Part shown: positions 26,301 to 33,419 of the stretch, piece after piece
How the letters are laid out: the number at the start of each line of letters is the position of its first letter
Numbering within the stretch: position 1 is the stretch's first letter
From: Saturnia japonica
Taxonomy: Eukaryota > Arthropoda > Insecta > Lepidoptera > Saturniidae
Direction of reading: 5' to 3'
Length of the DNA: 64,000 nucleotides
Assembly (NCBI GenBank): GCA_033032175.1
Contig: CM065309.1
Span: 5,704,001-5,768,000, forward strand
Notes under the pieces: generated by a model
Seen by the model: only the letters and a program-made list of their open reading frames with translations
What the model was told of the DNA's origin: nothing
The model's database searches: none
Program-made: the position numbers and the translations under genes

Positions 26301-27708
26301 CCGATTAAAGCAACACACAACATTCTCATAATAACAATTAGTAACATAATAATAATTTACAATTTACTTAGACATATCTTCAGGTAACCACTCACACTAC
26401 AATTAAACACATCCAAGTCCTTACTATGTTCATTATGTGCTCTACACATTCGCAGAACTGGATCATAATAAGCAACATTATTAGAACAGTACTTTATATG
26501 AAAAAAATTGGTTGCCTGTAAAGTCGGTATACGGGCGAAAGTTTTACGTGACAACGACTTTATGTCTGTCTCTCTCGCTCTTAGGCGGGCTAACCATGCC
26601 CGAGTGGAAGGGACGCGTGCCTCTCACTCGCTCTCATTGTGAGCGCATAACGTGAGCGGAGCGTAACGCAGTTTCTTGAAGTGTCACCCGGCAAACCAAT
26701 TTATAAGACGTTGTCACGTCAAAAGTGTTTGTGTTCGTCTGCTGCTTGTTTTAAGTGAGAATTGGCTCAACAATTCACTGGTATCCCATTTGGCATTCAC
26801 TATCTTATGAAATATTATGTATATTGTTGTTGTATGTATATAATATGTTCATATTGAAATGTTTTAGTCTGTCCTCATATGAAGGTTACTTGTGTCTTAT
26901 ACCAAATTTGGCTGCCAAATGTCACTGGAAACGTTTCTGAACAGCTTCAATTCTGTCTATGTGGTTGTGATATTATGGGGACTATACTACTGAGCAATAT
27001 TCTAAAATACTTCTCACTAAACTTATATGTAATGTGATAAAACTAGCTGGTTTTTTAAAAGGTTTAGTTATCCTAAAGAGGAATCCCATCATTTTATTTG
27101 CTTTCGAAATCATGTAATCATAATTATGTATGTACGATAGCTTAGAATCAAGCCAGACACCTAGATCTTTGACATTACTTTGACGTTGCAATAATACATT
27201 ATCTACTTTGTAGGGGAGAATTACGGGAAAACGCTTTTTGGTAAAAGTTATTAAAAGGCATTTTTTTATATTTAAGGTCATGTTATTTTTAATACACCAT
27301 AAAGTATAGGCGATCGATATCATACTTAATATCATCGGGGTTTCCTCAATGGACGGAATGATTAATGAGGTAGGTTTAGGAGTATAATTCATTAGATTTT
27401 ATTTCAATTGGCTGAAATAAGACGATAATTGTTGAAGATGACGGAAAAAAATCATGCCAACGAGGAGCTTTATTGGCTTTATTATTATATGTATTACTCT
27501 GCTACCCATGTGAAGCCGGGGCGGTTTGCTAGTTTATAAATATAAATGAAATCACCTTGCATGGTTGAAGGAGTTCCCAAACGAAGTTCCAAGCTTCAGG
27601 AAGCCTCTGTACGGCTGTCAGCCATGCATGAGCTTTCGTTCTTTCATCATGCTCCCCGTTGTAGAACACAGACACTGCATATTCTATATTTTGAACTGTG
27701 CACTCCAT
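2311..27708 (-). CDS. Ipo13: importin-13 (N-terminal part, 6 exons, 3'-partial)
   Basis: This is a nuclear transport receptor of the importin-beta family that carries cargo between cytoplasm and nucleus under Ran control. CDS exons in transcript order: 27556-27708, 15249-15416, 15045-15161, 14316-14428, 4416-4602 and 2311-2553. All have GT/AG borders, the phases match at each join, and together they give 327 codons. The Met at 27708 has G at -3 and +4, and an in-frame TGA lies four codons upstream. Family marks include YAATTLHIKILRCW just after exon 1, LLEVLTVIPEE in exon 3, and PGHYPLHE then FGFWYTLQ in exon 6, which fit importin-13 rather than transportin-3. The usual length is about 950 residues, so about two thirds lies beyond the left edge. 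Introns 1 (12.1 kb) and 4 (9.7 kb) are swollen by mobile elements, while introns 2 and 3 are under 1 kb. Confidence 0.9.
3309..3482 (+). mobile_element. non-LTR retrotransposon fragment (ORF2 C-terminus)
   Basis: A 57-codon frame shows RLRSGHYPSERF, then a CxxC...HHHH...C zinc knuckle (CSVCGRIDHHHH, LLAEC) and a stop. This arrangement is typical of the C-terminal end of insect R1/Jockey-like ORF2 proteins. The rest of the element is missing, and the piece lies inside an importin-13 intron. Confidence 0.6.
3715..3915 (-). mobile_element. tRNA-derived SINE remnant
   Basis: On the minus strand a B-box-like GGTTCGATTCC (3891-3901) is preceded by CTCCTG and followed by AAAGTGTTATTGGGG and then CTCGCCCCCTATTAC. 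This order matches a common lepidopteran SINE body. No A box is visible, so the 5' end is truncated and it is not a tRNA gene. Confidence 0.6.
4603..5600. other. intergenic-like intron sequence with a GC-rich block
   Basis: This is AT-rich except for 5036-5225, which contains a short direct repeat (GCTACCAAGAG twice, about 5109 and 5137). The region precedes the BEL/Pao gag start and could contain its 5' LTR and leader, with AATAAA at about 5383. No matching second LTR was found, so I leave it unassigned. Confidence 0.35.
5611..10003 (+). pseudogene. BEL/Pao LTR retrotransposon, degenerate
   Basis: The BEL/Pao order is visible in several frames broken by stops. A gag start lies at 5611-5868 (INKLEDIVSRINKA) and a gag core at 6944-7156 (PIFSGKYTDW, IHNNESL, VQRMQYLK). 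A zinc knuckle follows near 7575 (CPFCEELHKLSYC). The protease is at 7715-8095 with DQGSQVS. A linker at 8330-8830 has LFGADVYGQII and WILSG. The reverse transcriptase lies at 8900-9460 (VFDASCK, LAADI), and an RNase-H-like stretch lies near 9740-10000. The polymerase motif reads YMYD where YMDD is expected, so an essential aspartate is lost. There are also large deletions in the RT palm and a ~115-bp insertion near 8097-8210 flanked by similar AAGGCTT ends. It is a dead copy inside importin-13 intron 4. Confidence 0.8.
5955..6170 (+). repeat. dispersed TATATATA-containing repeat, copy 1
   Basis: This segment interrupts the BEL/Pao gag. Shared blocks include TGTATGGCGGG, GGGTTCTTGTATATATACTC, TAGATGTCGCTATGTAGGAT and GTCAGTTGTG. 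Diverged copies lie at 24862-25080 (same strand) and 30190-30480 (opposite strand). The TATA-like core suggests a solo LTR or another promoter-bearing repeat; the family is not identified. Confidence 0.6.
10235..11740 (+). pseudogene. second gypsy element: gag, protease, partial RT, degenerate
   Basis: The gag frame at 10235-10981 has FWPEEPQIWFAQVEAQF and a K/R-rich tail but no early ATG, and a TAG lies upstream. The protease frame at 11027-11485 has FLVNTGSD, where the active site is normally DTGS/DTGA, so the catalytic Asp is replaced by Asn. An RT piece at about 11485-11740 shows LKFMTFGLRNA and YLDD before it stops. RNase H and integrase are missing. A 28-bp direct repeat flanks it (10004-10031 and 11745-11772). 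This copy is dead and truncated. Confidence 0.8.
11805..12320. repeat. GC-rich imperfect inverted repeat
   Basis: The arms at about 11815-11915 and 12150-12265 are GC-rich islands in AT-rich DNA. Read as reverse complements, they share CCGCTCCGC, CTCCGCCGCCGC and ATCACTGTAC in the same order. The right side ends in GGACATAGCTAGTA, a tail seen at other repeats in the window. The small arms of CCG/CGG units give minus-strand frames that are not genes. Confidence 0.5.
12321..12923. other. intron sequence, nothing recognised
   Basis: This is AT-rich with one short open frame at 12391-12585 that has no family resemblance. It lies within importin-13 intron 4. Confidence 0.4.
12924..13866. mobile_element. 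943-bp element with 24-bp terminal inverted repeats
   Basis: The left end at 12924-12947 starts ACTAGCTGTGCCCCACGG. The right end at 13843-13866 is its reverse complement with one mismatch in 24. The interior has no coding capacity but shares modules (GGCCAGATG, TCACATCGCGGCATCGCAC, GAGCCGAGTGTTGAATTATT, AACATGCTGTAAAAGAC) with 17480-18110 beside the hAT pseudogene. This fits a non-autonomous element of the same family. Confidence 0.65.
13867..14315. other. intron sequence, nothing recognised
   Basis: This is intron 4 of importin-13 between the terminal-inverted-repeat element and exon 4. It is AT-rich, and no coding or repeat structure was seen. Confidence 0.4.
14429..15044. other. importin-13 intron 3
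   Basis: This is 616 bp between exons 4 and 3 on the minus strand, with a run of G at about 14777-14787 and an otherwise AT-rich sequence. No genes or clear repeats were found. Confidence 0.5.
15977..17219 (+). pseudogene. hAT-family transposase, broken
   Basis: A hAT transposase in three or more frames. The N-terminal zinc finger is at 15977-16168 (CTKCETNFG, then RHVEGPVH). The central region at 16468-16845 has VLLMCSDSVAYMLKAG, VTCLAHALHR and KSPSRVKLLKEM. After a TAG the frame continues with PVITRWGTWL. The C-terminal dimerisation region lies at 17004-17219 with FAPLTSVEVERSFSAYKW. At least one nonsense codon and several frameshifts separate the parts, so no protein can be made. The segment 16814-17949 is copied almost exactly at 19840-20975. 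It lies in importin-13 intron 1. Confidence 0.8.
17440..18110. repeat. repeat modules shared with the 12924-13866 element
   Basis: This stretch carries the same ordered blocks as 12990-13560 (GGCCAGATG, CATCGCGGCATCGCAC, CCGAGCCGAGTG-like, AACATGCTGTAAAAGAC). It also carries in inverted form the block around GCTAATCTCTGGAAC (here near 18060-18072). It forms the 3' flank of the hAT pseudogene and may be its 3' end. Confidence 0.5.
19840..20975 (+). repeat. copy of hAT segment 16814-17949
   Basis: These 1136 bp match 16814-17949 at a constant offset of 3026. I found only three differences by eye (near 20067, 20157 and 20523). The copy includes the end of the broken transposase and its 3' flank. 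It breaks off at AAAAATCA and is followed after five bases by sequence from another site. Confidence 0.85.
20981..21275 (+). repeat. copy of segment 25314-25608
   Basis: These 295 bp are apparently identical to 25314-25608 (offset 4333). The copy joins directly to the second copy of the Tigger coding remnant at 21275/21276. The sequence has no coding potential. Confidence 0.85.
21275..21776 (+). repeat. second copy of Tigger remnant 18929-19430
   Basis: This 502-bp direct copy (offset 2346) had no difference that I could see. After 21776 the Tigger sequence continues into an acidic C-terminal tail (DQVDKAESPPRI, stop, then LVEFFLLFNQDDS) that is absent after 19430. This copy is therefore the one joined to the original 3' part. 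Confidence 0.85.
22040..22935 (+). mobile_element. Helentron-like non-autonomous element, copy 1
   Basis: An ~896-bp repeat is found again in inverted orientation at 38926-40401. The left end is TTGAAGTGAAAGTTCTTTAT. Near the right end the inverse motif TAAAGAAGTTTCACTTC (22885-22901) is followed within a few bases by a hairpin (TGTGTAC-TCTG-GTACACA). Subterminal inverted repeats plus a 3' hairpin are the layout of Helentron-type rolling-circle elements. There is no coding capacity. It is nested in the Tigger element. Confidence 0.5.
23572..23665. repeat. ~47-bp tandem duplication
   Basis: Two adjacent diverged copies each run from ATACTCATTG to GCCAAAGCT. No function is suggested. Confidence 0.5.
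24150..25313 (-). pseudogene. non-LTR retrotransposon fragments with RNase H
   Basis: On the minus strand an RNase H start lies at about 25290-25110 (SYVGTAVWIPK, SVYTGEAVAILEA). Its end is at about 24790-24690 (VTLAWIPGHSGIEDNKVVD). Between them is the dispersed TATA-containing repeat (24862-25080). A separate RT C-terminal piece follows at about 24610-24160 (HIWDGSTKYLLNAHNRLQRR, YIEPLQLRRN), with frameshifts. The RNase H indicates an I/R1-type LINE. The RT end lying downstream of RNase H means two elements or a rearrangement. Confidence 0.6.
24862..25080 (+). repeat. dispersed TATATATA-containing repeat, copy 2
   Basis: It shares TGTATGGCGGG, GGGTTCTTGTATATATA, GATGTAGGATGCGT and CAGTTGTGG with 5955-6170. 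It is inserted in a LINE RNase H domain, which shows that it moved as a unit. Confidence 0.6.
25314..25608 (+). repeat. donor-like copy of segment 20981-21275
   Basis: This is the 295-bp partner of the segment inside the Tigger element. Here it lies in continuous AT-rich intron sequence and extends past both ends, so it is the more likely original. Confidence 0.7.
25609..26198. other. intron 1 of importin-13, nothing recognised
   Basis: This is AT-rich. No frames with family resemblance and no terminal repeats were found. Confidence 0.4.
26199..27412 (-). pseudogene. Jockey-like LINE, 5'-truncated, with poly(TAAA) tail
   Basis: The minus-strand RT palm and thumb lie at 26982-27392 (NMTLNIKKCLLITF, VKDLGVWLDSKLSY, LVRSILEYCSVV). 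They continue in shifted frames (HIDRIEAVQKRF, near 26960) and end in a C-terminal piece at 26357-26554 (FHIKYCSNNVAYYDPV, RMCRAHN). The 3' end is a TAAA-type repeat (TTTATTTATTTA on the plus strand near 26203-26222). A small inverted-repeat element (26546-26719) splits the C-terminus. It is dead and lies just downstream of importin-13 exon 1. Confidence 0.7.
26546..26719. mobile_element. 174-bp MITE with TGACAACG terminal repeats
   Basis: The left end ACGTGACAACG (26546-26556) is inverse to the right end CGTTGTCACGT (26709-26719). It is inserted in a LINE. The interior is rich in CTCTC and GAGCG. A larger relative lies at 34441-34827. Confidence 0.6.
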
Positions 27709-28333
27709 TTCGACAATTCACACATATGCCTTCTTTGGCCTCCTTATTGACGAATTTAACATTAATTACCATATAGTCCTTTTTTAATACATGAAGCAGT
27801 AATACGTTTCACTTCTTCTTCTTCATATAATTTATTTCAGTTGAAAGATTGATTGAAAATACGACAGAAAAATACCCAAACGTCTACGACATTTGACAAC
27901 GCTGGTTTAAAGTAAGGTGTTGCCAAGTCAAGGAAAAAAGAAATCGCCAAACACTTTTATAAAGGTGCAGAAATGACAAAGATTTCATATCCCAAAAAGT
28001 GGCTAAAAGTGGCCAAAGAATTGGGTTAAATATTAATACAAGTCCAAAACTTAAAAAACGTTTTAGTTAATCATCATAAGTTAATTCCATATAATACTCA
28101 TTGGACGTTGATGGTTCTGGTTCTTCAGGAACAAGAAAAATATATTTTTCTTGGTTCCTGATTTGATCCAACATTTTCACGGGTATTCGGTAAAAGGCAC
28201 ACGTCTGCTTTTTAAAAATAGTCTGTTATTCTTAGTAGTCAACTATTAATTAATGTTTTCGCCAAGCTAGCTCAGTATTATAAATAATATAGTCGGCAGA
28301 TAGTTGAAACGTTTATTCAACCACCACAATGTA
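27709..28333 (-). promoter_or_regulatory. importin-13 5' flank
   Basis: About 625 bp separate the importin-13 start codon from the mariner element. This is the only space for a proximal promoter. It is AT-rich and I could not identify a TATA box or initiator with confidence. Confidence 0.3.
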
Positions 28334-29637
28334 CAAGGTGTCCAGAAAGGGTATCGGGTATTTGTAAGTTCAATGAAACAAAAATTATTTGTATGCAATA
28401 AAAAAGTTTATTGTTTATTATTAGCATATGAATTGGAGAATTATTTGGAAAAGATGATGTTATCCAAATGATGACCGTTACGTTGCTGGCACTCTTCTAA
28501 ACGGAAACGAAGATTGGCGATAACACGTTGACACATAGCTATCGATATTGCTGCCATTTCTGACCTGATGTTTTGCTTTATCTGGGTTACATTCGTCGGA
28601 TTGTTTTGATAAACCTTACTTTTAAGGTATCCCCATGCAAAATAGTCAAGCGGGCTAAGGTCGGGGCTTCTGGGAGGCCAGTTGATGTTACCCCTTCGCG
28701 AAATGACTTTATTAGGGAATAATTCGTTAACAACTTCCATTGAGTCATTTGAGGTATGGCAAGTGGCCTCATCTTGCTGGAACCACGTTCTTGAGTTGAA
28801 ACCTGCAAACTCCTGCAACTCTGGGACCAAAAAAATTTCGCAACATATCGCAATAACGGTCACTATTCACATTAATTGCTCGGCCTCGTTGATCTTCATG
28901 AAAATAAGGACCAATTATGCCTTTAGCAGACATAGCGGCCCAAACAACGACCTTTCGGCTATGCAGGGGTCGTTCATGCTTTCGTCTCGGATTCTCCACT
29001 GCCCAGTACCGACAATTCTGCTTATTAACATGACCATTCAGGTGAAAATTTGCTTCGTCACTGAACAGTATGTTGTTAAAGTTGTTAAATCGCTGCAGCA
29101 TTTCGTTCGCAAAATTCAGTCGATTAGCATAGTCCGTATCCTTCAATTCTTGAACCAATTGAATTTTATAGGCTTTTAGATGTAAGTCTTTCTTTAAAAT
29201 CGAATGTAAAGACGATTTTTTGATGTTCAACGCTTGGCTTCGCTTTCGGATGGATAAAGACGGATTTTGACGAACCAACGCCTCAACTTCTTCAATTGTT
29301 TCTTCATCGCGAACTGAACGAGGACGACCAGAGTTTTGAATTTTAACTGTCGCACCTGTGTTCTCGAACATCCTGATCCATTTCCTAATGCTATCGTCAC
29401 TTGGCGCGTGGCGTGTACGATATTCCGCACGATAGAGACGTTGAGCAGTCACTATTGAATCACCATTACGATAATACGCTCGTACGCAAAATGCGCGATG
29501 CGTCCCCGAGTACTGTTCCATCGTGACTAAAACTCCACAAAATGGCGGACGCCACGAACCCCTCCCCGCACCCTTTAGACGCCCCGTTTCGAATATGGCG
29601 CGAAAACAAATACCCGATACCCTTTCTGGACACCTTG
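28334..29637 (-). mobile_element. mariner-superfamily transposon, DD41D type
   Basis: A complete 1304-bp element. Perfect 32-bp terminal inverted repeats begin CAAGGTGTCCAGAAAGGGTA, and TA lies on each side (28332-28333 and 29638-29639). It contains a single transposase gene on the minus strand. The catalytic spacing of 41 residues between the second and third Asp places it in the DD41D (rosa-like) group. It lies directly upstream of importin-13, in the same orientation as that gene. Confidence 0.9.
28441..29521 (-). pseudogene. DD41D transposase with one frameshift
   Basis: This enzyme would cut and join the element ends. It starts at the ATG at 29521 (MEQYSGTHRAF). The helix-turn-helix region includes RKWIRMFENTG and RPRSVRDEET. 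The first catalytic Asp is in FSDEANFHL, the second in WFQQDEATCH and the third in SPDLSPLDYF, giving 41 residues between the last two. The frame is continuous except at a run of seven A (28829-28835 on the plus strand), where one extra base shifts it before the second Asp. Apart from that base, about 359 codons are open to the stop at 28441. The lesion could be real or a homopolymer sequencing error. Confidence 0.85.
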
Positions 29638-30189
29638 TATTACACATTCGTAAGTTAGGTTATTATATAAAATAATCAGAAAACACGACAGTCATTTTAA
29701 AAGACATCAAATGACGCGTTAGCTAGAGCTCTTTTTCTTTTTATTTCCTGTCAAATTCAAGAATAGAACTAACAACAACCGATGCACAATATACAACCTA
29801 CATAGAGTAATCATAGTACCTAGACGGGAGACGTATATCACGGCGTCTGGAAGTACTAGGGCCGGGTTGTCTTACTATAATGTGTCTAAAATGATCTTAT
29901 TTCTATGATTTTTCTTTTCCACAATCATCATGATAAATAATGTGTGGCGACTTATCATAATATAATAATTCTTACTTCAGCCACATTCTATTTTGTTCAT
30001 GATAGACTGGCTGACTTTCAGGTCTTGAAAAAGATAAAGAAGACATCTGTCACTGACTGACAAGAAGATATATTATTCTGTAATCGGTTACGAGCGACAA
30101 AATAAATGCAGCAATAATTCAAACGCTGAGCTGCATTTTTAATTAATAGGATCTGCCAAACGATCCTATAAATGTTTCTACTTCAGCAA
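29638..30189. other. intergenic, nothing recognised
   Basis: This is AT-rich sequence between the mariner and the dispersed repeat. No open frames with family resemblance and no terminal repeats were seen. Confidence 0.4.
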
Positions 30190-30480
30190 TTAAGGATGGC
30201 AGAAATAGAGCTGTAGTGACATCTCTCGCCACAACTGACGCATCAACGCATCGACGCAACTACGTAGCGACACATAGCGACATCTATCGAGCCACATAGG
30301 ACGCATCCTACTATCCCTACATTACGCTATAGAAATTAACTCTATCGTTGAGTATATATACAAGAACTCGACTACAACAGTCGAGGCAGCTGCCCGCCAG
30401 ACATAGCACCCGTCTGGCCGGAGGATCCTCCCTTTTCTATGGCGGATGAGGAACTTTACTCTCTTTTCCTCACACCTCCG
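30190..30480 (-). repeat. dispersed TATATATA-containing repeat, copy 3
   Basis: It is inverted relative to 5955-6170 and 24862-25080. It is the longest of the three copies, with extra GGAGGATCCTCC-like sequence and AGAGTAAAGTTCCTCATCC at one end, a block also present near 24850-24885. Confidence 0.55.
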
Positions 30481-30561
30481 CTAAAGAGCCATCCAAAATC
30501 CAAATCCCTCAATTAATGAAATACTGATTCACCGTTCGCATTCTAGATGAGTGAAAACAAG

Positions 30562-32481
30562 TTAGCCCAGTCATATTAGGTAAAAAAAGGGGTCAACCTC
30601 GGAAAGAAAGATAATAAGCTGCAAATTGGTATGAACCTTTGTTTTGTCATTCTAAATGTTGTCTCAAAAGTCACCATCGTTATCGTGTCCGCGTCTCAAG
30701 ATATTCAAGGTCAAAGGTCACAAAAATCGGTTTTTCGCGAATATCTGGCTTCCTATCGGTTAAATGAGATTTGCATTTATTATAAAAGTTGTAGGCTATA
30801 AAATTCCCTACAACTTTTGTTTATAACTTTTTTTTCATACAACCAACCGTTTTGAAGGTAGAGCGCGAAGAGTGCACATCGTACAGTCATATACGGCCTA
30901 ATGCAAGGTCAAGCGTGAGTTATGGTTATCAGTACGTTATAAAGTCAATTATTTACTTGGAAATTATAATTATTAAACAATGCCTATTATTTATGTACTA
31001 ACTATTAATTATTTATATTTAATTAAAGTAAGTAACTTGATTATTTATATATAATTATTCATATTTAACTATTTAAGTATAAAATATTATTAATTCTGGA
31101 TTATATATTTTAGTTTTATTTTAAGTTAAAATGATAGTAAGAGTATATATTTTACACATATTTTTATTTATTATTAAATACGGCATAATATACATTTGTC
31201 AAAATGTGAGTTCAAATATCAAAAGTATCTTTGTTGATTTTAATTGTAATGAAATTGGAAATGGAAGCTAATTATCTTCTTCTTCTTCGTCGTCTTCTTC
31301 TTCTTGTCGCTCAAAAATGTTCGATTCATTGTCATCATCCTCATTATCTGTCATGTTCATCTCCAAACCTTCCAGAATATCGGGATCATATGTATTTTCT
31401 TCATCGGGATTACTTGGATACAGTGAAGCGTTGAGGCATGCTTGTCCGTTGCACTGGCCGCAAGCTAAAGAACATTGTAGCCCTGATTTTCTGCATCCAC
31501 AGCGGGAACCACAACCATTTTTGCAATTGCTAAATATTACGTTTAGTAGTTCGGCTGGTGCTGGAGGTAATAACGTTCGTATGGGCTCCAGGATTTCATT
31601 TTCAAGCATCCAGCCCCATTCTTGAGGTTCTAAGTCCTTCCCTAACCACGTTTGAATCTGGTAGTAGACACGTTTTATGTGTTGATAAGCTGCTACACTT
31701 GTTGGTGGAAGTGTTGACAGTTGTACAGGTTTATTTAGTTTTGTAAATTTGATGAATTGCGTGTAGCGGAAATGATCAATGTTGTCCTCAGATTTTGGAG
31801 CATTATATAATGCCAACAAGATTCGCACTCCATTTTCTAATAATGTTTGTTTTGGGCAGTTTTCTTGTTGAAATACTTCCACCAGTTTATCTAAATCAGG
31901 AATTTTTTCCAATGCTCTAGTAACAGTTTTTTTTTCCTTTTTTAAATAGCGCAGAAGTCGTGTCACAGCCACTGAATGCGTGTAAAAATAAAATGTGCTT
32001 TTTAGTACGAGGATATTGGTCAAAACTTTAAATACTTTAAATAATTAATAGTTAGTACATAAATAATAGGCATTGTTTAATAATTATAATTTCCAAGTAA
32101 ATAATTGACTTTATAACGTACTGATAACCATAACTCACGCTTGACCTTGCATTAGGCCGTATATGACTGTACGATGTGCACTCTTCGCGCTCTACCTTCA
32201 AAACGGTTGGTTGTATGAAAAAAAAGTTTAAACAAAAGTTGTAGGGAATTTTATAGCCTACAACTTTTATAATAAATGCAAATCTCATTTAACCGATAGG
32301 AAGCCAGATATTCGCGAAAAACCGATTTTTGTGACCTTTGACCTTGAATATCTTGAGACGCGGACACGATAACGATTGTGACTTTTGAGACAACATTTAG
32401 AATGACAAAACAAAGGTTCATACCAATTTGCAGCTTATTATCTTTCATTCCGAGGTGAAAGCCCTAATATGACTGGGCTAA
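30562..32481. mobile_element. 1.9-kb element with ~450-bp terminal inverted repeats
   Basis: The left arm is 30562-31015 and the right arm is 32038-32481. They are inverse copies with only a few differences by eye. Both ends read TTAGCCCAGTCATATTAG inward. About 1.0 kb lies between the arms, most of it one minus-strand reading frame (31268-32023). No transposase motif was recognised. The arms could fold into a very long hairpin. Candidate identities are a foldback element, a non-autonomous long-TIR DNA transposon, or an inverted duplication around a gene fragment. Confidence 0.8.
31268..32023 (-). CDS. cysteine-rich protein of unknown function inside the long-TIR element
   Basis: The frame is open for 251 codons, but there is no upstream ATG: it is open back to a TAA only a few codons above 32023, right at the edge of the inverted repeat. 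It is therefore N-truncated or begins in an unseen exon. A block LPPTSVAAYQHIKRVYYQIQ then WLGKDLEPQEWGW is followed by a Cys cluster (CNCKNGCGSRCGCRKSGLQC, then CGQCNGQACLN). The protein ends in a long acidic Asp/Glu tail. The Cys spacing resembles CXC (tesmin/TSO1-like) zinc-binding modules, and proteins with this pairing recur in insect genomes, usually longer and without known function. I do not assign a role. The lack of any stop codon suggests recent origin or constraint. Confidence 0.65.
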   Translation of the reverse strand: MTNILVLKSTFYFYTHSVAVTRLLRYLKKEKKTVTRALEKIPDLDKLVEVFQQENCPKQTLLENGVRILLALYNAPKSEDNIDHFRYTQFIKFTKLNKPVQLSTLPPTSVAAYQHIKRVYYQIQTWLGKDLEPQEWGWMLENEILEPIRTLLPPAPAELLNVIFSNCKNGCGSRCGCRKSGLQCSLACGQCNGQACLNASLYPSNPDEENTYDPDILEGLEMNMTDNEDDDNESNIFERQEEEDDEEEEDN

Positions 32482-33419
32482 GTGTTAACTTATTAGTATA
32501 GAAAAACAAAGGTTTACATATTTTTATAAAAGTTGCTAAATTTATGGCTAAAGTATTTCTAGTTGATATTTTTGGCTAAATGAGTCTGAAATATTGCCAG
32601 ATATAGCCATAAAATGGCTGTCTTGGCAACACTGGAATAGTGAAAAGCAGCGTTGCCAGAGCGTTACTTTTGTAACATTTTGCGTTACTTTTGACCCTGA
32701 CGTTACTCTTGCGTTACACGACTCAAAATGTTTCTTTTGCATTACTTTTCGTGGTGGATTAAAATAATTTGAAAAAAAAAAAAACAGTAGAGCTAGGCGT
32801 TTTGTTCAGAAACTGTTTTAATAACCAGTTCTTCTATGAAAAACGTACGAACTGATTCTCTATTTAACAAAAACAAGTTTGAAAACGAACGAGACCATTT
32901 TATGATAGAACTGATCTATACTTATTGTTCTAAGGACTATAATTGAATGAACAGTAAAATGTTACAAGAAATTACTTTAATATTGAAGTAACGAATAAGC
33001 TACAATAAATCTTATTGCTAATGACGTACAATACAAATTTGGTTGTACAAGAAAAACGAAAACGACGGAACGAATAAAAACTGGTTTTTGGTTCAACATC
33101 AAATGTTGGTTTTTTCAGTATGTACAGTTTGTTCTCGAACTTAAGAGAAAAGAGTTTTTTTACAACCGGTTCCTGAGTGTAAAAAAGCGTTTCGTTTCTT
33201 TTTAGGAAAAAAAACAGAAACGACTCAGCACTAATAACCAGCCCAAAATTATTTTAAGACGGAATGCAGATATGTTCTTCTTCTTCTTCTTGTTTGGGCG
33301 CCGCAGAATACACTCGATGTTTCCTATACGATGCATCGAATCGATCCTATGCTTTCAAAAACTGTTGAGTTACTCGTTGTATTTTCATAAAACATCGAAT
33401 CAGTAGTAACCAGCTAATA
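32482..33419. other. non-coding, with GCGTTACTTTT repeats
   Basis: No gene was found. Around 32648-32720 the motif GTTAC occurs several times at short spacing (GCGTTACTTTT twice). This could be subterminal sequence of the hAT remnant downstream. The rest is AT-rich. Confidence 0.35.

Noticed and set aside
27546..27776. overlapping plus-strand frames of 76 and 61 codons
   Set aside because: They are antisense to importin-13 exon 1, which has a matching splice donor and phase.
28682..29179. 165-codon plus-strand frame
   Set aside because: It is antisense to the DD41D transposase, whose motifs explain the sequence.
33273..33294. TTCTTCTTCTT-type runs here and at 31270
   Set aside because: Simple sequence. 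The one at 31270 is the acidic Asp/Glu codon tail of the long-TIR frame. Neither is a CRISPR or regulatory array.
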